Assembly (NCBI RefSeq): GCF_000015285.1 | Contig: NC_008709.1 | Span: 434,001 to 498,000 of the forward strand | Length of the DNA: 64,000 nt | Origin: Psychromonas ingrahamii 37 | GTDB lineage: Bacteria > Pseudomonadota > Gammaproteobacteria > Enterobacterales > Psychromonadaceae | Direction of reading: 5' to 3' | Part shown: one piece after another, positions 50,338 through 57,834 of the stretch | Numbering within the stretch: position 1 is the stretch's first letter | Layout of the letters: each line of letters opens with the position of its first letter | Program-made: the position numbers and the translations under genes | The notes under the pieces: generated by a model | The model's database searches: none | Told to the model about the DNA's origin: nothing | What the model saw: the letters and a program-made list of their open reading frames with translations, nothing else

Positions 50338-51624
50338 ATGGAGAAAACAATGCAGAAAGGTTCTAACATTCAATTAGACAATGTGATGCGTGGCGATATT
50401 AATCAATTATTTGTAGGTGTAGGTTGGAATGATAAAGACAAAGAACAATCTCATAAAATAGATATAAGTGCTTTTTTTTTAACAGAGAATAATAAGGTTA
50501 GAAATAATGATGACTTTATTTTTTACAATCAACCCAATGACAAGAATAATTCGATTGATTTGCTAACAGATCCTTTAAATAATAATGATCAACAAGGGTT
50601 CAATATTTCATTTTCTTTAATTCCGAGTGAAGTTTCAAAAATTGTTTTTTGTGTAACTATAGATGAAGTGGAGTCACAAGATTCAATATTTAATTCTATC
50701 AGCAATCTTTATATCAGATTACTTGATGGAACTTTTTTAGGTCAAGAATTACTTAATTATCAAATTTCAGATACAGGTTTGGTCAAAGCTCTAATGTGTG
50801 CTGAATTGTATAGACACAATGAGAATTGGAAATTTAGGGCTGTTGGGCAAGGATTTAATGGAGGCTTAGAGGCATTAGCAAATCACTTCAATGTCGCAGT
50901 AAACTCTGTTTCTGAAGAGGTGGAGCAACAAACTGTTGGATTAAAGCATAAAAGAAGAAGCTCTCAAGACATTCTAGATAAACATGCTGTAAAAATGCGT
51001 TCAGAGGTAGTTAGGATTATCCCCCAAGTAGATTCCGCAACAAAAAATAAGATTAATGAATCAAATACTAGAATGCTGGTTGATCGAATATTAATGGATG
51101 TTCTTGGTTATAACATTGATGAAATAAAGGCTGAACAAAATATCGAAGGCAGAAGAGCTGACTACGTACTATCTGTGGGAAATAAAGAATCATTAGTTGT
51201 TGAAGTTAAAAGAGCGGGTTTACCCCTTAAAGATCAACATATATTTCAAGCAACTTCATATGGTGTTTTTTCTGGTATTGAGTGGGTGTTGCTTACAAAT
51301 TTGAGAGAGTGGAGACTGTTTAAGATTATTTCCGGTTCAAAAGTCAAAGCAGATCACCTATTTACTGTCACAATAAATGATGGTTTCGACAAATCGATGA
51401 ATGATAATTTTGCATTAATTTCGAAAGTAGGCATGGAACGACCTAGTTTATTACTTAAAGCTTGGAATAAAGTTAATGCCCTAAGTGATAGTAACGTCAT
51501 AAATGCTATTTTATCACCGGATGTATTGGCGAAAATAAGATCCAATATTAAAAGAGAAAGCTCGACTTCAGTAGAGATAGAAAGTATTCAAAACGTAGTC
51601 GAAAAGTTGTTACATGTTGATTAA
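50338..51624 (+). CDS. TerD-domain protein fused to a PD-(D/E)XK restriction-type nuclease domain
   Basis: A 428-residue protein of two domains. Residues about 8-190 are a TerD domain: KGSNIQLDN, VGVGWNDKD, DISAFFLTENNKV, FIFYNQPN, VFCVTIDE, then ELYRHNENWKFRAVGQGFNGGLEAL. Residues about 215-350 resemble the N-terminal nuclease domain of type I restriction HsdR subunits: Asp275 in RRADYVL, Glu289-x-Lys291 in VVEVKRAG, and the QATSYG motif (Gln304, Tyr308), followed by EWVLLTNLREWRLF. A basic linker (HKRR) joins them. TerD proteins bind calcium and act in tellurite/phage/stress responses; DNA cleavage is inferred. No ter genes, methylase or helicase adjoin. A second in-frame ATG at 50350 has GGAG in front and may be the true start. 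Confidence 0.85.
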   Translation: MEKTMQKGSNIQLDNVMRGDINQLFVGVGWNDKDKEQSHKIDISAFFLTENNKVRNNDDFIFYNQPNDKNNSIDLLTDPLNNNDQQGFNISFSLIPSEVSKIVFCVTIDEVESQDSIFNSISNLYIRLLDGTFLGQELLNYQISDTGLVKALMCAELYRHNENWKFRAVGQGFNGGLEALANHFNVAVNSVSEEVEQQTVGLKHKRRSSQDILDKHAVKMRSEVVRIIPQVDSATKNKINESNTRMLVDRILMDVLGYNIDEIKAEQNIEGRRADYVLSVGNKESLVVEVKRAGLPLKDQHIFQATSYGVFSGIEWVLLTNLREWRLFKIISGSKVKADHLFTVTINDGFDKSMNDNFALISKVGMERPSLLLKAWNKVNALSDSNVINAILSPDVLAKIRSNIKRESSTSVEIESIQNVVEKLLHVD

Positions 51625-51680
51625 AAAATCTCTTTTTCAATCAACATGTAAAGTCAAAAAGTAACTAAGCATTTCACGTA

Positions 51681-51731
51681 AATTACTAACACTTTAAAAG
51701 TTATACTGTAACTTTTAAAGTGTTAGTAGTT
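51681..51731. repeat. Long perfect inverted repeat downstream of the TerD-nuclease gene
   Basis: ACTAACACTTTAAAAGTTA (51685-51703) and its exact complement (51709-51727) flank a five-base TACTG loop; weaker pairing extends to 51681/51731. No T run follows, so it is not a classic terminator. It may stabilise mRNA, be a protein-binding palindrome or the nuclease's own target. Confidence 0.85.
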
Positions 51732-51796
51732 ACAATGGGTAGAAAAATGGGTGGCATAGTTGTTTATTTGTGCAGAGCAGCAAGCTGCTTGCTTTA

Positions 51797-51846
51797 TATA
51801 CCCAAACTACTTGCTGATTTCTGTATCCTCAGGTAATTCGGGTATA
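51797..51846. mobile_element. Short relative of the pgk-leader MITE
   Basis: TATACCCAAACTACTTG and, inverted, TATACCCGAATTACCTG match at 14 of 17 positions, with only 16 bases between. The same termini flank the 265-bp element at 42065-42329. Confidence 0.65.
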
Positions 51847-51880
51847 GGATAGAACTCCTTTAATCGTAATATAAGTAGTG

Positions 51881-52351
51881 TTAATTATTAATTATCCAGC
51901 TGCCGTCGGGCTGACGGCAGGCCGTGCCGTATGCGTCCTGCTTTTTGCCACCAACCACTACTGTCTGGCGATACTCGCGGCAATATTGACCCGTTGTCTG
52001 CTGATAGGTTCGGGTGGGCATGATTGAACCGCTGTTACCGGAATCAGGATTATTCCAACGGGTCGTTTCATTGCTGCGTGTATGTTCCAGTGAGTACTGG
52101 GCATTCTGCCCCATGGCAATGCGATCGGCTCGGTCCAGTGAGCGACCTATTTCTTGACCAAACAGGGCACCCGCCAGAGTACCAATAGCAATAGCTACAA
52201 CATTGCCCTTTCCTTTACCCACATTGGAACCGAGTATGGCACCGGTGGTCGCACCAAGCAGGGTTCCTGCTCCCTCCTTGGAGCCTATCGGCTGTGTGCA
52301 ACCAACCAGTAAAAATGCAATAATTATTAACAATACCGTCACTTGTTTCAT
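51881..52351 (-). CDS. Glycine-zipper lipoprotein (17 kDa surface antigen type)
   Basis: A 156-residue lipoprotein. The signal peptide ends in the lipobox LLVGC with Cys18 as the lipidation site. Residues about 27-75 form a glycine zipper (GAGTLLGATTGAILGSN, GTLAGALFGQEIG) that packs in or on the outer membrane. The C-terminal domain has two cysteines (GQYCREY, GTACRQPDGSW) and is typical of RT0821/Lpp0805-like surface proteins. Function unknown, perhaps envelope integrity. AGGAG precedes the start. Confidence 0.87.
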   Translation of the reverse strand: MKQVTVLLIIIAFLLVGCTQPIGSKEGAGTLLGATTGAILGSNVGKGKGNVVAIAIGTLAGALFGQEIGRSLDRADRIAMGQNAQYSLEHTRSNETTRWNNPDSGNSGSIMPTRTYQQTTGQYCREYRQTVVVGGKKQDAYGTACRQPDGSWIINN

Positions 52352-52811
52352 CGTTTTTCTCCTCTTTTTTAATTTGATTGCAGTGCTTAAATGTTTTATG
52401 ACTAAAGTACAAAACTAAGGGGCTTTTCCGCCGCCGGTGAAGGTAAACTTTATCGCCATCGGGATAATTGGCAGAAAAATAATTGTAACCCTCATGCTCT
52501 GGCTGAAAAAATTAAGGATATTGTTAAAAGTATAGGACGAATAAAAGTGCTTTACCTTTAGAGTTAAGCCTTTTTCATTTATCTTATTTCAGGTGGTGGT
52601 ACTCCTTAACAATGGACTCTTTAACGTATTCCAAGTATAGAGGTTGCCAAAAAAAACTTGTGCAAGGATGGTAAACTCCCTTTGGCAAAAGGAATTTTTT
52701 GTGAAGAATATCGCGTACAGATACTTGCATGGCGCCGATAAGATACTGTATCGGATGGTTGTTATTAAAATGTTTAGTTTCAGTCTGGCCCCTAATCAAT
52801 AAGAGTAAAAA
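52352..52811. other. Gene-free stretch with an unrecognised coding-like remnant
   Basis: No intact gene. A plus-strand frame from about 52415 to 52560 (…GEGKLYRHRDNWQKN…, ending VLYL-stop) has protein-like composition but no start codon, so it may be the tail of a lost gene. The minus-strand frame at 52584-52799 has no ribosome site and odd composition and is not called. Confidence 0.4.
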
Positions 52812-53135
52812 ATGAAGAGTAAGCTAAAAAATTTATCAGAGATTGTCTCTAGTGCTAACGATCTTTTCCACAGTAAGTTTAATAATATCAATCTGTTAAT
52901 GGGGATAATGGATAAAACATTGCGTAATCAAGGTATGGAAGCTGATGCAATTACAATTGATTGTATTAGTCAGGATAAGAGGATAGTTATTCTTATCCAT
53001 GATCATAAGCCTCATGTTGTCGACATAGCTTTGGGTAATAAAGAAGGGGATATTTACTCATCCTCTGAATATGAAATTAACAAAATATCACAAGCCGTTA
53101 TTGTGGGAATGATGGAAGCTAACTTCATTTCATAA
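52812..53135 (+). CDS. Hypothetical protein
   Basis: A 107-residue soluble protein that I do not recognise. The sequence alternates predicted helix (residues 1-35, with NINLLMGIMDKTLRNQGM) and beta strands (AITIDCISQDKRIVILIHDHKPHVVDIALG), ending in a helix (QAVIVGMMEANFIS). Codon use and AT content look like a real gene. AAGAGTAAAAA before ATG is only a modest ribosome site. It sits alone among repeat elements, consistent with accessory DNA. Confidence 0.65.
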   Translation: MKSKLKNLSEIVSSANDLFHSKFNNINLLMGIMDKTLRNQGMEADAITIDCISQDKRIVILIHDHKPHVVDIALGNKEGDIYSSSEYEINKISQAVIVGMMEANFIS

Positions 53136-53638
53136 TCAGTAGCCGTTATTGCAGAAACGATGGGTGCGGTTAAACATAAAAGCCAAATCACGGAATGCAT
53201 AACAGCTGTCGCGGTTTTACTAAAAAAGACAGTAAAAACAGCACCCACTTGCTCGTCGCTAAGCAAAGCATTGGTGCTGAACAAATAATTTGGTTGGAGA
53301 ATTTCAAGGCCTTTTTAAGCGTTGTAAATGTATTGCCTAGTATCTGAAACACGCTTATAGTTGGTTAAACTCGATTCCGCATTTTTTGTTGCGGCTTTGG
53401 CATGAAATTTCACCTGCTTTAAATCCAAATAGTTACATGATTTTTATTTTTAAAACAAAATAGCTTTTTTATCCATTATTTTAACCAATGAATATATCTT
53501 ATTGATATGAAAAACCAAAAAGTTTCGTGCCATCTTTAAAATTAAAAACTGCAGAATCGAGTTAAAATAACTTATTTATTTCTAAAATTTGGCTGTAAGA
53601 GTCATTCTACAGCCTCGTTATCTTTTAAAGGAGGATTT
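53136..53638. other. Gene-free stretch holding an inverted-repeat element
   Basis: Contains the element at 53364-53567 (listed separately). Frames in 53140-53290 on both strands are protein-like over short lengths but have no family resemblance I can name. The last 20 bases carry the very strong AAAGGAGG site of the next gene. Confidence 0.5.
53364..53567. mobile_element. Second MITE-like element (204 bp) with long imperfect terminal inverted repeats
   Basis: The left end TTAAACTCGATTCCGCA..TTTGGCATGAAATTTC and the inverted right end TTTAACTCGATTCTGCAG..GATGGCACGAAACTTT match over about 50 bases with gaps. The centre is AT-rich and codes for nothing. Different in sequence from the element at 42065. 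Confidence 0.65.
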
Positions 53639-53956
53639 ATGATTTATTCAACCACTGAGACTATTCCAGGTAAAGAAATTACAGAGATAGTAGGCGTTGT
53701 TACGGGCAATGTAGTTCAAGCTAAACATATCGGACGAGATATTATGGCGGGTTTAAAAAGTATTGTAGGTGGTGAGATTAGAGGCTATACAGAAATGTTA
53801 ACCGAGGCCAGAGATCTAGCAATCCAACGCCTAGTTGCAAGCGCCAATGAAAAGGGAGCTGATGCAGTTGTCGGTATACGTTTTACTACAAGCGCAATCA
53901 TGGATGGTTCGTCGGAGATAATGGCTTTTGGCACTGCGGTTAAACTCAAAAAATGA
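53639..53956 (+). CDS. ybjQ: UPF0145 family protein (YbjQ-like)
   Basis: A 105-residue protein that matches the YbjQ/UPF0145 family over its full length: TTETIPGKEITEIVGVVTGN, then KHIGRDIMAGLKSIVGGEI, and the final ADAVVGIRFTTSAIMDGSSEIMAFGTAV (given here in parts). Forms a compact oligomer in structures of relatives; biological role unknown. It has the best ribosome site in the window (AAAGGAGG, 7 bases before ATG), so high expression is plausible. A VanZ-like gene follows after 25 bases. Confidence 0.9.
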   Translation: MIYSTTETIPGKEITEIVGVVTGNVVQAKHIGRDIMAGLKSIVGGEIRGYTEMLTEARDLAIQRLVASANEKGADAVVGIRFTTSAIMDGSSEIMAFGTAVKLKK

Positions 53957-53981
53957 TAAAGCTATATCAACAAGGTATTGA

Positions 53982-54350
53982 ATGATTTTACTACTTGCTG
54001 TGATTAGAACCTATTGGATTATTATCACCATCTTCACTCTTACTTTGATAACTCTGCTGTCTCTCTATCCATTGGAAAATTTACCTTCGGTCCCTGGTAG
54101 TGATAAAACGCATCACTTTATTGCTTATGGCGCACTGATGTTTCCGATAGCTTTGCGTAAACCAAAATATTGGCAGTTTATCTGCTTGTTTTTTATTTGT
54201 TGGAGCGGCGTGATTGAATTATTGCAACCCTACGTTAATCGTTACGGAGAGTGGCTGGATATGGCTGCCAATACCACAGGTATTGTCTGCAGTCTCCTGA
54301 TTGCAACACTGATAAATTGGATTCTCCCCATTAAAGTAAAGTGTGAATAG
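53982..54350 (+). CDS. VanZ-like family membrane protein
   Basis: A 122-residue inner-membrane protein with four hydrophobic segments. The family motif DKTHHFIAYGALMFP (about 39-53) and the acidic loop GVIELLQPYVNRYGEWLDMAANTTG (split by helix 3/4 boundary, about 78-102) are clear. VanZ relatives affect teicoplanin susceptibility in Gram-positives, but in gammaproteobacteria their role is unknown. Probably co-transcribed with ybjQ. Confidence 0.85.
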   Translation: MILLLAVIRTYWIIITIFTLTLITLLSLYPLENLPSVPGSDKTHHFIAYGALMFPIALRKPKYWQFICLFFICWSGVIELLQPYVNRYGEWLDMAANTTGIVCSLLIATLINWILPIKVKCE

Positions 54351-54353
54351 ATA

Positions 54354-54463
54354 ATACCAAATCCATTAATTTTCTGTTTATTTATACTGGTTAAAATATA
54401 TGCCTTACTTTCATGCATTTTTCTGGCGTCTAAACAGATCACTTAATTAGTGAAATTGGTATA
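54354..54463. mobile_element. Small inverted-repeat element bounded by ATACCAA-type repeats
   Basis: ATACCAAATCCATTAATTTT at the left and, inverted, ATACCAATTTCACTAATTAA at the right (14 of 20 identical) bound a 110-bp AT-rich segment without coding potential. Solo ends of the same family are at 4613 and 28289. Confidence 0.55.
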
Positions 54464-54637
54464 ATTCCATGCACAATAAAGATCAACAAAATTCAGATCG
54501 TTAAAAACAAAAATCATAACAAAGCGCTCAAAAAAACGCCTTGGCCTTTTCATTAAATGGCTATAAGGTATGACCTATTTTACTCACAACATTGTGCAGA
54601 GTTGTAATGAAAAAATAAATTTATTTTGAGGATCTTA

Positions 54638-55060
54638 ATGGAAAAAAAACAGCAGAGAATAGACTTTCAGGGCAAGATATTTGGATCTTTATTTGTTATT
54701 GAACGCGCCAGTTCTGATCGCCATCTTGTGCCGGACAATTTCAATTATTGGTTATGTATATGCAAATGTGGAGATCATCTTTTAGTTGAAAATAAGCAAT
54801 TTCTTAATCGTATCGATCCGCCTCTCCGCAGTTGTGGTTGCCATAGAAAAGTTAATAATTCTCTGGTGAATAATCAATATGGTTGTTTAACAGTATTATG
54901 TAAAACATTAAATCAGGGGCAAACAGTCAAGCGTATCAGGGGACATATTGCGTATTTATGTTTATGCCGTTGCGGCAGTAAATATATCGCCATAGGGCAG
55001 GCATTGCTGAAGGAAAAAGTGAAAAGTTGCGGTTGCGACTTTGAGGACAAAGCGGAATAG
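54638..55060 (+). CDS. Small protein with two phage-type CxCG/SCGC zinc motifs
   Basis: A 140-residue protein made of two similar halves. Half one has FGSLFVIERA, YWLCICKCG (C-x-C) and RSCGCH. Half two has YGCLTVL, YLCLCRCG and KSCGCD. This arrangement (G-LTV, then WxCxCxCG, then SCGC) is common in small phage and mobile-element proteins thought to bind DNA through zinc. The ATG at 54638 follows TTGAGGATCTTA; an in-frame TTG at 54626 is less likely. No other phage gene is near. Function not known. Confidence 0.7.
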   Translation: MEKKQQRIDFQGKIFGSLFVIERASSDRHLVPDNFNYWLCICKCGDHLLVENKQFLNRIDPPLRSCGCHRKVNNSLVNNQYGCLTVLCKTLNQGQTVKRIRGHIAYLCLCRCGSKYIAIGQALLKEKVKSCGCDFEDKAE

Positions 55061-55367
55061 ATTATTGACTCTAATATCGCTCTGTTATTTAATTGTTCAG
55101 ATTCGTTTTACGGAAAATTAATCAGCGGCAGACTAAACGCCGGACTGATATCTGCACACGGATGGAAATGGGTAAAAAACACAGCTAGTAACAGGAGAGG
55201 AGCAAATTCTGATAAATTTCGCTGTGATCGAAGCGTAATGAAATAAACAAGCGGTGCAAATCAACTTTGACGAGGCCTTTATTATTCTTATACTCCTTTC
55301 TCTCCCGACAGAATTCGCTTAAGCTCTCCTCTATATTGATCTGCTTGATTAGGAATAATCTAAAAAA
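55061..55367. other. Gene-free stretch upstream of the EamA transporter
   Basis: I see no gene, RNA or repeat in these 307 bases. The short AGGAGAGGAGC at about 55194 looks like a ribosome site but no open frame follows it. Confidence 0.5.
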
Positions 55368-56276
55368 ATGAAAAATGAAAAACGTGCATTAGTGTTAGGA
55401 CTTGCAGCAGTACTGCTCTGGTCAACGGTAGCGGTCGCATTTAAGCTGACACTTCAGGAGTTTACTCCTATTCAAATGTTAACCGTAGCGAGCTTTGTCT
55501 CTGCCATTGTGTTAACGGGTATCTGTTATATGCAGGGTAAACTTAATCAGCTGCGTACCACTTTTTTTTCTAATCCTCTCAATTATCTGATTCTAGGGCT
55601 AATAAACCCGCTTGCTTATTACTTGATTCTCTTTAAAGCTTATGACTTACTTCCGGCATCGCAGGCTCAGCCCCTAAATTATAGCTGGGCAATTACACTG
55701 ACCTTAATGGCTGCACTGTTTTTAGGGCAAAAAATTCGTAAGCAGGACTGGATTGCCTGTGCCCTCGGATATGCTGGTGTAATTGTTATCGCGACAAAAG
55801 GAGATTTGTTCGCTTTAGAGTTTGACAGCCCTCTGGGTGTTATTCTGGCGCTTCTTTCAACAGTGCTTTGGGCGGGATATTGGATTTTAAACGCAAAAAA
55901 CAAAGCCGATCCTGTGGTCGGTGTTCTTCTGGGATTCATCGTTGCTTTACCTTTTGCTGTTGCTCTGTCTATTTATGAAGGCGCTATCTGGGAGCAAAGT
56001 TTTCAAGGCTGGCTGGCGGTCACCTACGTTGGATTATTTGAGATGGGGATAACCTTTGTACTCTGGTTATCCGCGCTTAAGGCCACGGATAATACTGGGC
56101 GGATCAGTACCCTGATTTTCATATCACCCTTTATTTCGCTGCTGCTGCTTGCCTATATCATTGGTGAAACTATTCCACCCTCAACCCTGATTGGCTTGGT
56201 TATGATTGTAAGCGGACTAATATTCCAGCAGGTAATGAAACCATCTAATATTGATATTGAAACTTGCAAGCAGTGA
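55368..56276 (+). CDS. EamA/DMT-family transporter
   Basis: A 302-residue inner-membrane protein with ten predicted helices in two EamA repeats (residues about 8-140 and 150-290). The first repeat begins ALVLGLAAVLLWSTVAVAFK; the second has LLSTVLWAGYWILNAKN and ends ETIPPSTLIGLVMIVSGLI. These carriers export amino acids, metabolites or take up nucleotide sugars; the substrate cannot be read. It is close to a thiamine import operon but has its own terminator, so no link is claimed. Confidence 0.88.
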   Translation: MKNEKRALVLGLAAVLLWSTVAVAFKLTLQEFTPIQMLTVASFVSAIVLTGICYMQGKLNQLRTTFFSNPLNYLILGLINPLAYYLILFKAYDLLPASQAQPLNYSWAITLTLMAALFLGQKIRKQDWIACALGYAGVIVIATKGDLFALEFDSPLGVILALLSTVLWAGYWILNAKNKADPVVGVLLGFIVALPFAVALSIYEGAIWEQSFQGWLAVTYVGLFEMGITFVLWLSALKATDNTGRISTLIFISPFISLLLLAYIIGETIPPSTLIGLVMIVSGLIFQQVMKPSNIDIETCKQ

Positions 56277-56352
56277 GGTGGTGCGGTCAAAGTAATTGCC
56301 TGTATTGTGAATAGCCCTTTGTTATCGAGAAGATACTTATATCAAATGCATC

Positions 56353-56393
56353 AAACAAGTGACCAGCTAGGCTGATCACTTGTTTAGTTTTTT
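56353..56393 (+). terminator. Terminator of the EamA gene
   Basis: AAACAAGTGA..TCACTTGTTT with an inner CAGC/GCTG pair, followed by AGTTTTTT, 77 bases after the stop. Confidence 0.85.
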
Positions 56394-56689
56394 GGTATTA
56401 ATAGCAGCTTTACTCTTTTCCGGATTAAGATTCACTTTATTAATAGAAGCTATCTCCGTCAGATCTCCTGCCGCACAAAATTCCTGAATACAAATCCCAA
56501 ATAACGGCAAACATCGGACCAGTCTGGTTTTTTAACAGACGTATTATGTGCATCGGAATGGGTTGATTTTAAATTAAATTATTTACGTATTAGCTGTCGA
56601 CAGTGGTTTTCAGAAAATTATCTGAACTGTTTTTTAAAAAAATAAAGCTTTGGGTGCCTCTGTTTTTTTTTGGGTATACAATAGTCTTT
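56394..56689. other. Gene-free stretch upstream of the thiB riboswitch
   Basis: No intact gene. On the minus strand a frame ending at about 56383 (…CAAGDLTEIASINKVNLN…) can be joined to KPDWSDVCRYLG by a frameshift, hinting at a decayed small gene; not recognised. The thiB promoter should lie at its right end (TATACAATAG near 56676 is a possible -10 region). Confidence 0.4.
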
Positions 56690-56767
56690 CTCAACGGGGT
56701 GCTGTTAAAAGGCTGAGATAACTAAACCCGTATACCTGAACCAGATAATGCTGGCGTAGGAATTGAG
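56690..56767 (+). promoter_or_regulatory. TPP riboswitch upstream of thiB
   Basis: P1 is CTCAA (56690-56694) with TTGAG (56763-56767). CGGGGTGC, GGCTGAGA (CTGAGA at 56713-56718), ACCCGTATACCTGAACC and GATAATGCTGGCGTAGGAA match the aptamer closely. A compact form, 78 nt, 67 bases before the thiB start; no terminator hairpin was seen, so control may act on translation. Confidence 0.95.
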
Positions 56768-56834
56768 CTTATCAGTATTATTTTTATGATTTGCCTGTCA
56801 ATCCTATGCTTTCAAACTAAAAATGGAGCGCATA

Positions 56835-57821
56835 GTGAAAAAAATCATTCCTTTAATGGCCTTTTCTGTCATTATTTCAATGCCGGTATTGGCTGATAAA
56901 CTGGTCGTTTATACCTATGATTCGTTTGCTTCAGATTGGGGACCCGGCCCTAAAATTAAACAGGCCTTCGAAAAAAACTGCGCTTGCAGTCTGGAATTTG
57001 TTGCCTTGGACGATGGTGTTTCAATTTTAAATCGATTGCGTTTAGAAGGGAAAAACACTAAAGCCGATATATTGCTGGGCCTCGACAATAATTTAATGAC
57101 TGAAGCCAAAAAGACGGGGTTATTAGCAAAGCACAAGGTTGATACGAGTAATGTGATCCTTGCCAATGGTTGGTCAGATAATACCTTTGTGCCGTTTGAT
57201 TATGGTTATTTTTCCTTTGTTTATAATAAAGAAACCCTGTTAAATCCTCCTGCAAGCCTGAAAGAATTAATTGAGCAACGTCAAGATATTAACGTTATCT
57301 ACCAGGATCCCCGGACTTCGACGCCAGGACTGGGGTTAATGTTATGGATAAAATGGGTTTATGGTGATCAAGCCGATGACGCATGGAAAAAGCTGGCGAA
57401 AAAGACCGTGACAGTCACTAAAGGTTGGTCTGAAGCTTATAGTATGTTCTTAAAAGGGGAGGCTGATATGGTACTTTCTTATTCAACCTCCCCCGCTTAT
57501 CATATTATTGCTGAAGGGAAAAATCAGTATGCTGCAGCCAATTTCTCTGAAGGTCATTACACGCAAGTGGAAGTTGCCGCAAAAGTTAAAAGCAGTAAAA
57601 ATGAAAAACTTGCAGATAAGTTTATGGCATTTATTGTCAGTGATGAATTCCAATCACTGATGCCGACCGGGAACTGGATGTATCCGGTTACTGATGTCGC
57701 GCTTCCTGAAGGGTTTAAAAATTTAACCATACCCTCAACGTCTTTTTCATTCAGCGCAGATAAGGTCGACAATAATAGAAAAGTATGGATAAGAGAGTGG
57801 CAGAGCTCTTTAATTTATTAA
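56835..57821 (+). CDS. thiB: Thiamine ABC transporter periplasmic binding protein ThiB
   Basis: About 328 residues from a GTG start (ATGGAGCG lies 5-10 bases upstream); an in-frame ATG at 56823 would add four residues before the signal peptide. The signal peptide KKIIPLMAFSVIISMPVLA is cleaved before DKLVVYTYDSFASDWGPG, the typical ThiB mature start. NGWSDNTFVPFDYGYFSF, QDPRTSTPGLG and KGWSEAYSMFLKGEAD are conserved. It delivers thiamine and its phosphates to ThiPQ. Under a TPP riboswitch. Confidence 0.95.
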   Translation: MKKIIPLMAFSVIISMPVLADKLVVYTYDSFASDWGPGPKIKQAFEKNCACSLEFVALDDGVSILNRLRLEGKNTKADILLGLDNNLMTEAKKTGLLAKHKVDTSNVILANGWSDNTFVPFDYGYFSFVYNKETLLNPPASLKELIEQRQDINVIYQDPRTSTPGLGLMLWIKWVYGDQADDAWKKLAKKTVTVTKGWSEAYSMFLKGEADMVLSYSTSPAYHIIAEGKNQYAAANFSEGHYTQVEVAAKVKSSKNEKLADKFMAFIVSDEFQSLMPTGNWMYPVTDVALPEGFKNLTIPSTSFSFSADKVDNNRKVWIREWQSSLIY

Positions 57822-57834
57822 ACATTCGACCACT

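Noticed and set aside
50338..51624. Type I restriction subunit HsdR
   Set aside because: Only the N-terminal nuclease-type domain is similar; there is no helicase domain and the first half is TerD.
52584..52799. 71-residue minus-strand frame
   Set aside because: No ribosome site and unusual His/Lys/Tyr-rich composition; not similar to anything known to me.
53054..53284. 76-residue minus-strand hydrophobic frame (…VGAVFTVFFSKTATAVMHSVIWLL…)
   Set aside because: Looks membrane-like but overlaps the 3' end of the gene at 52812 and lacks a start signal; could be a remnant, not called.
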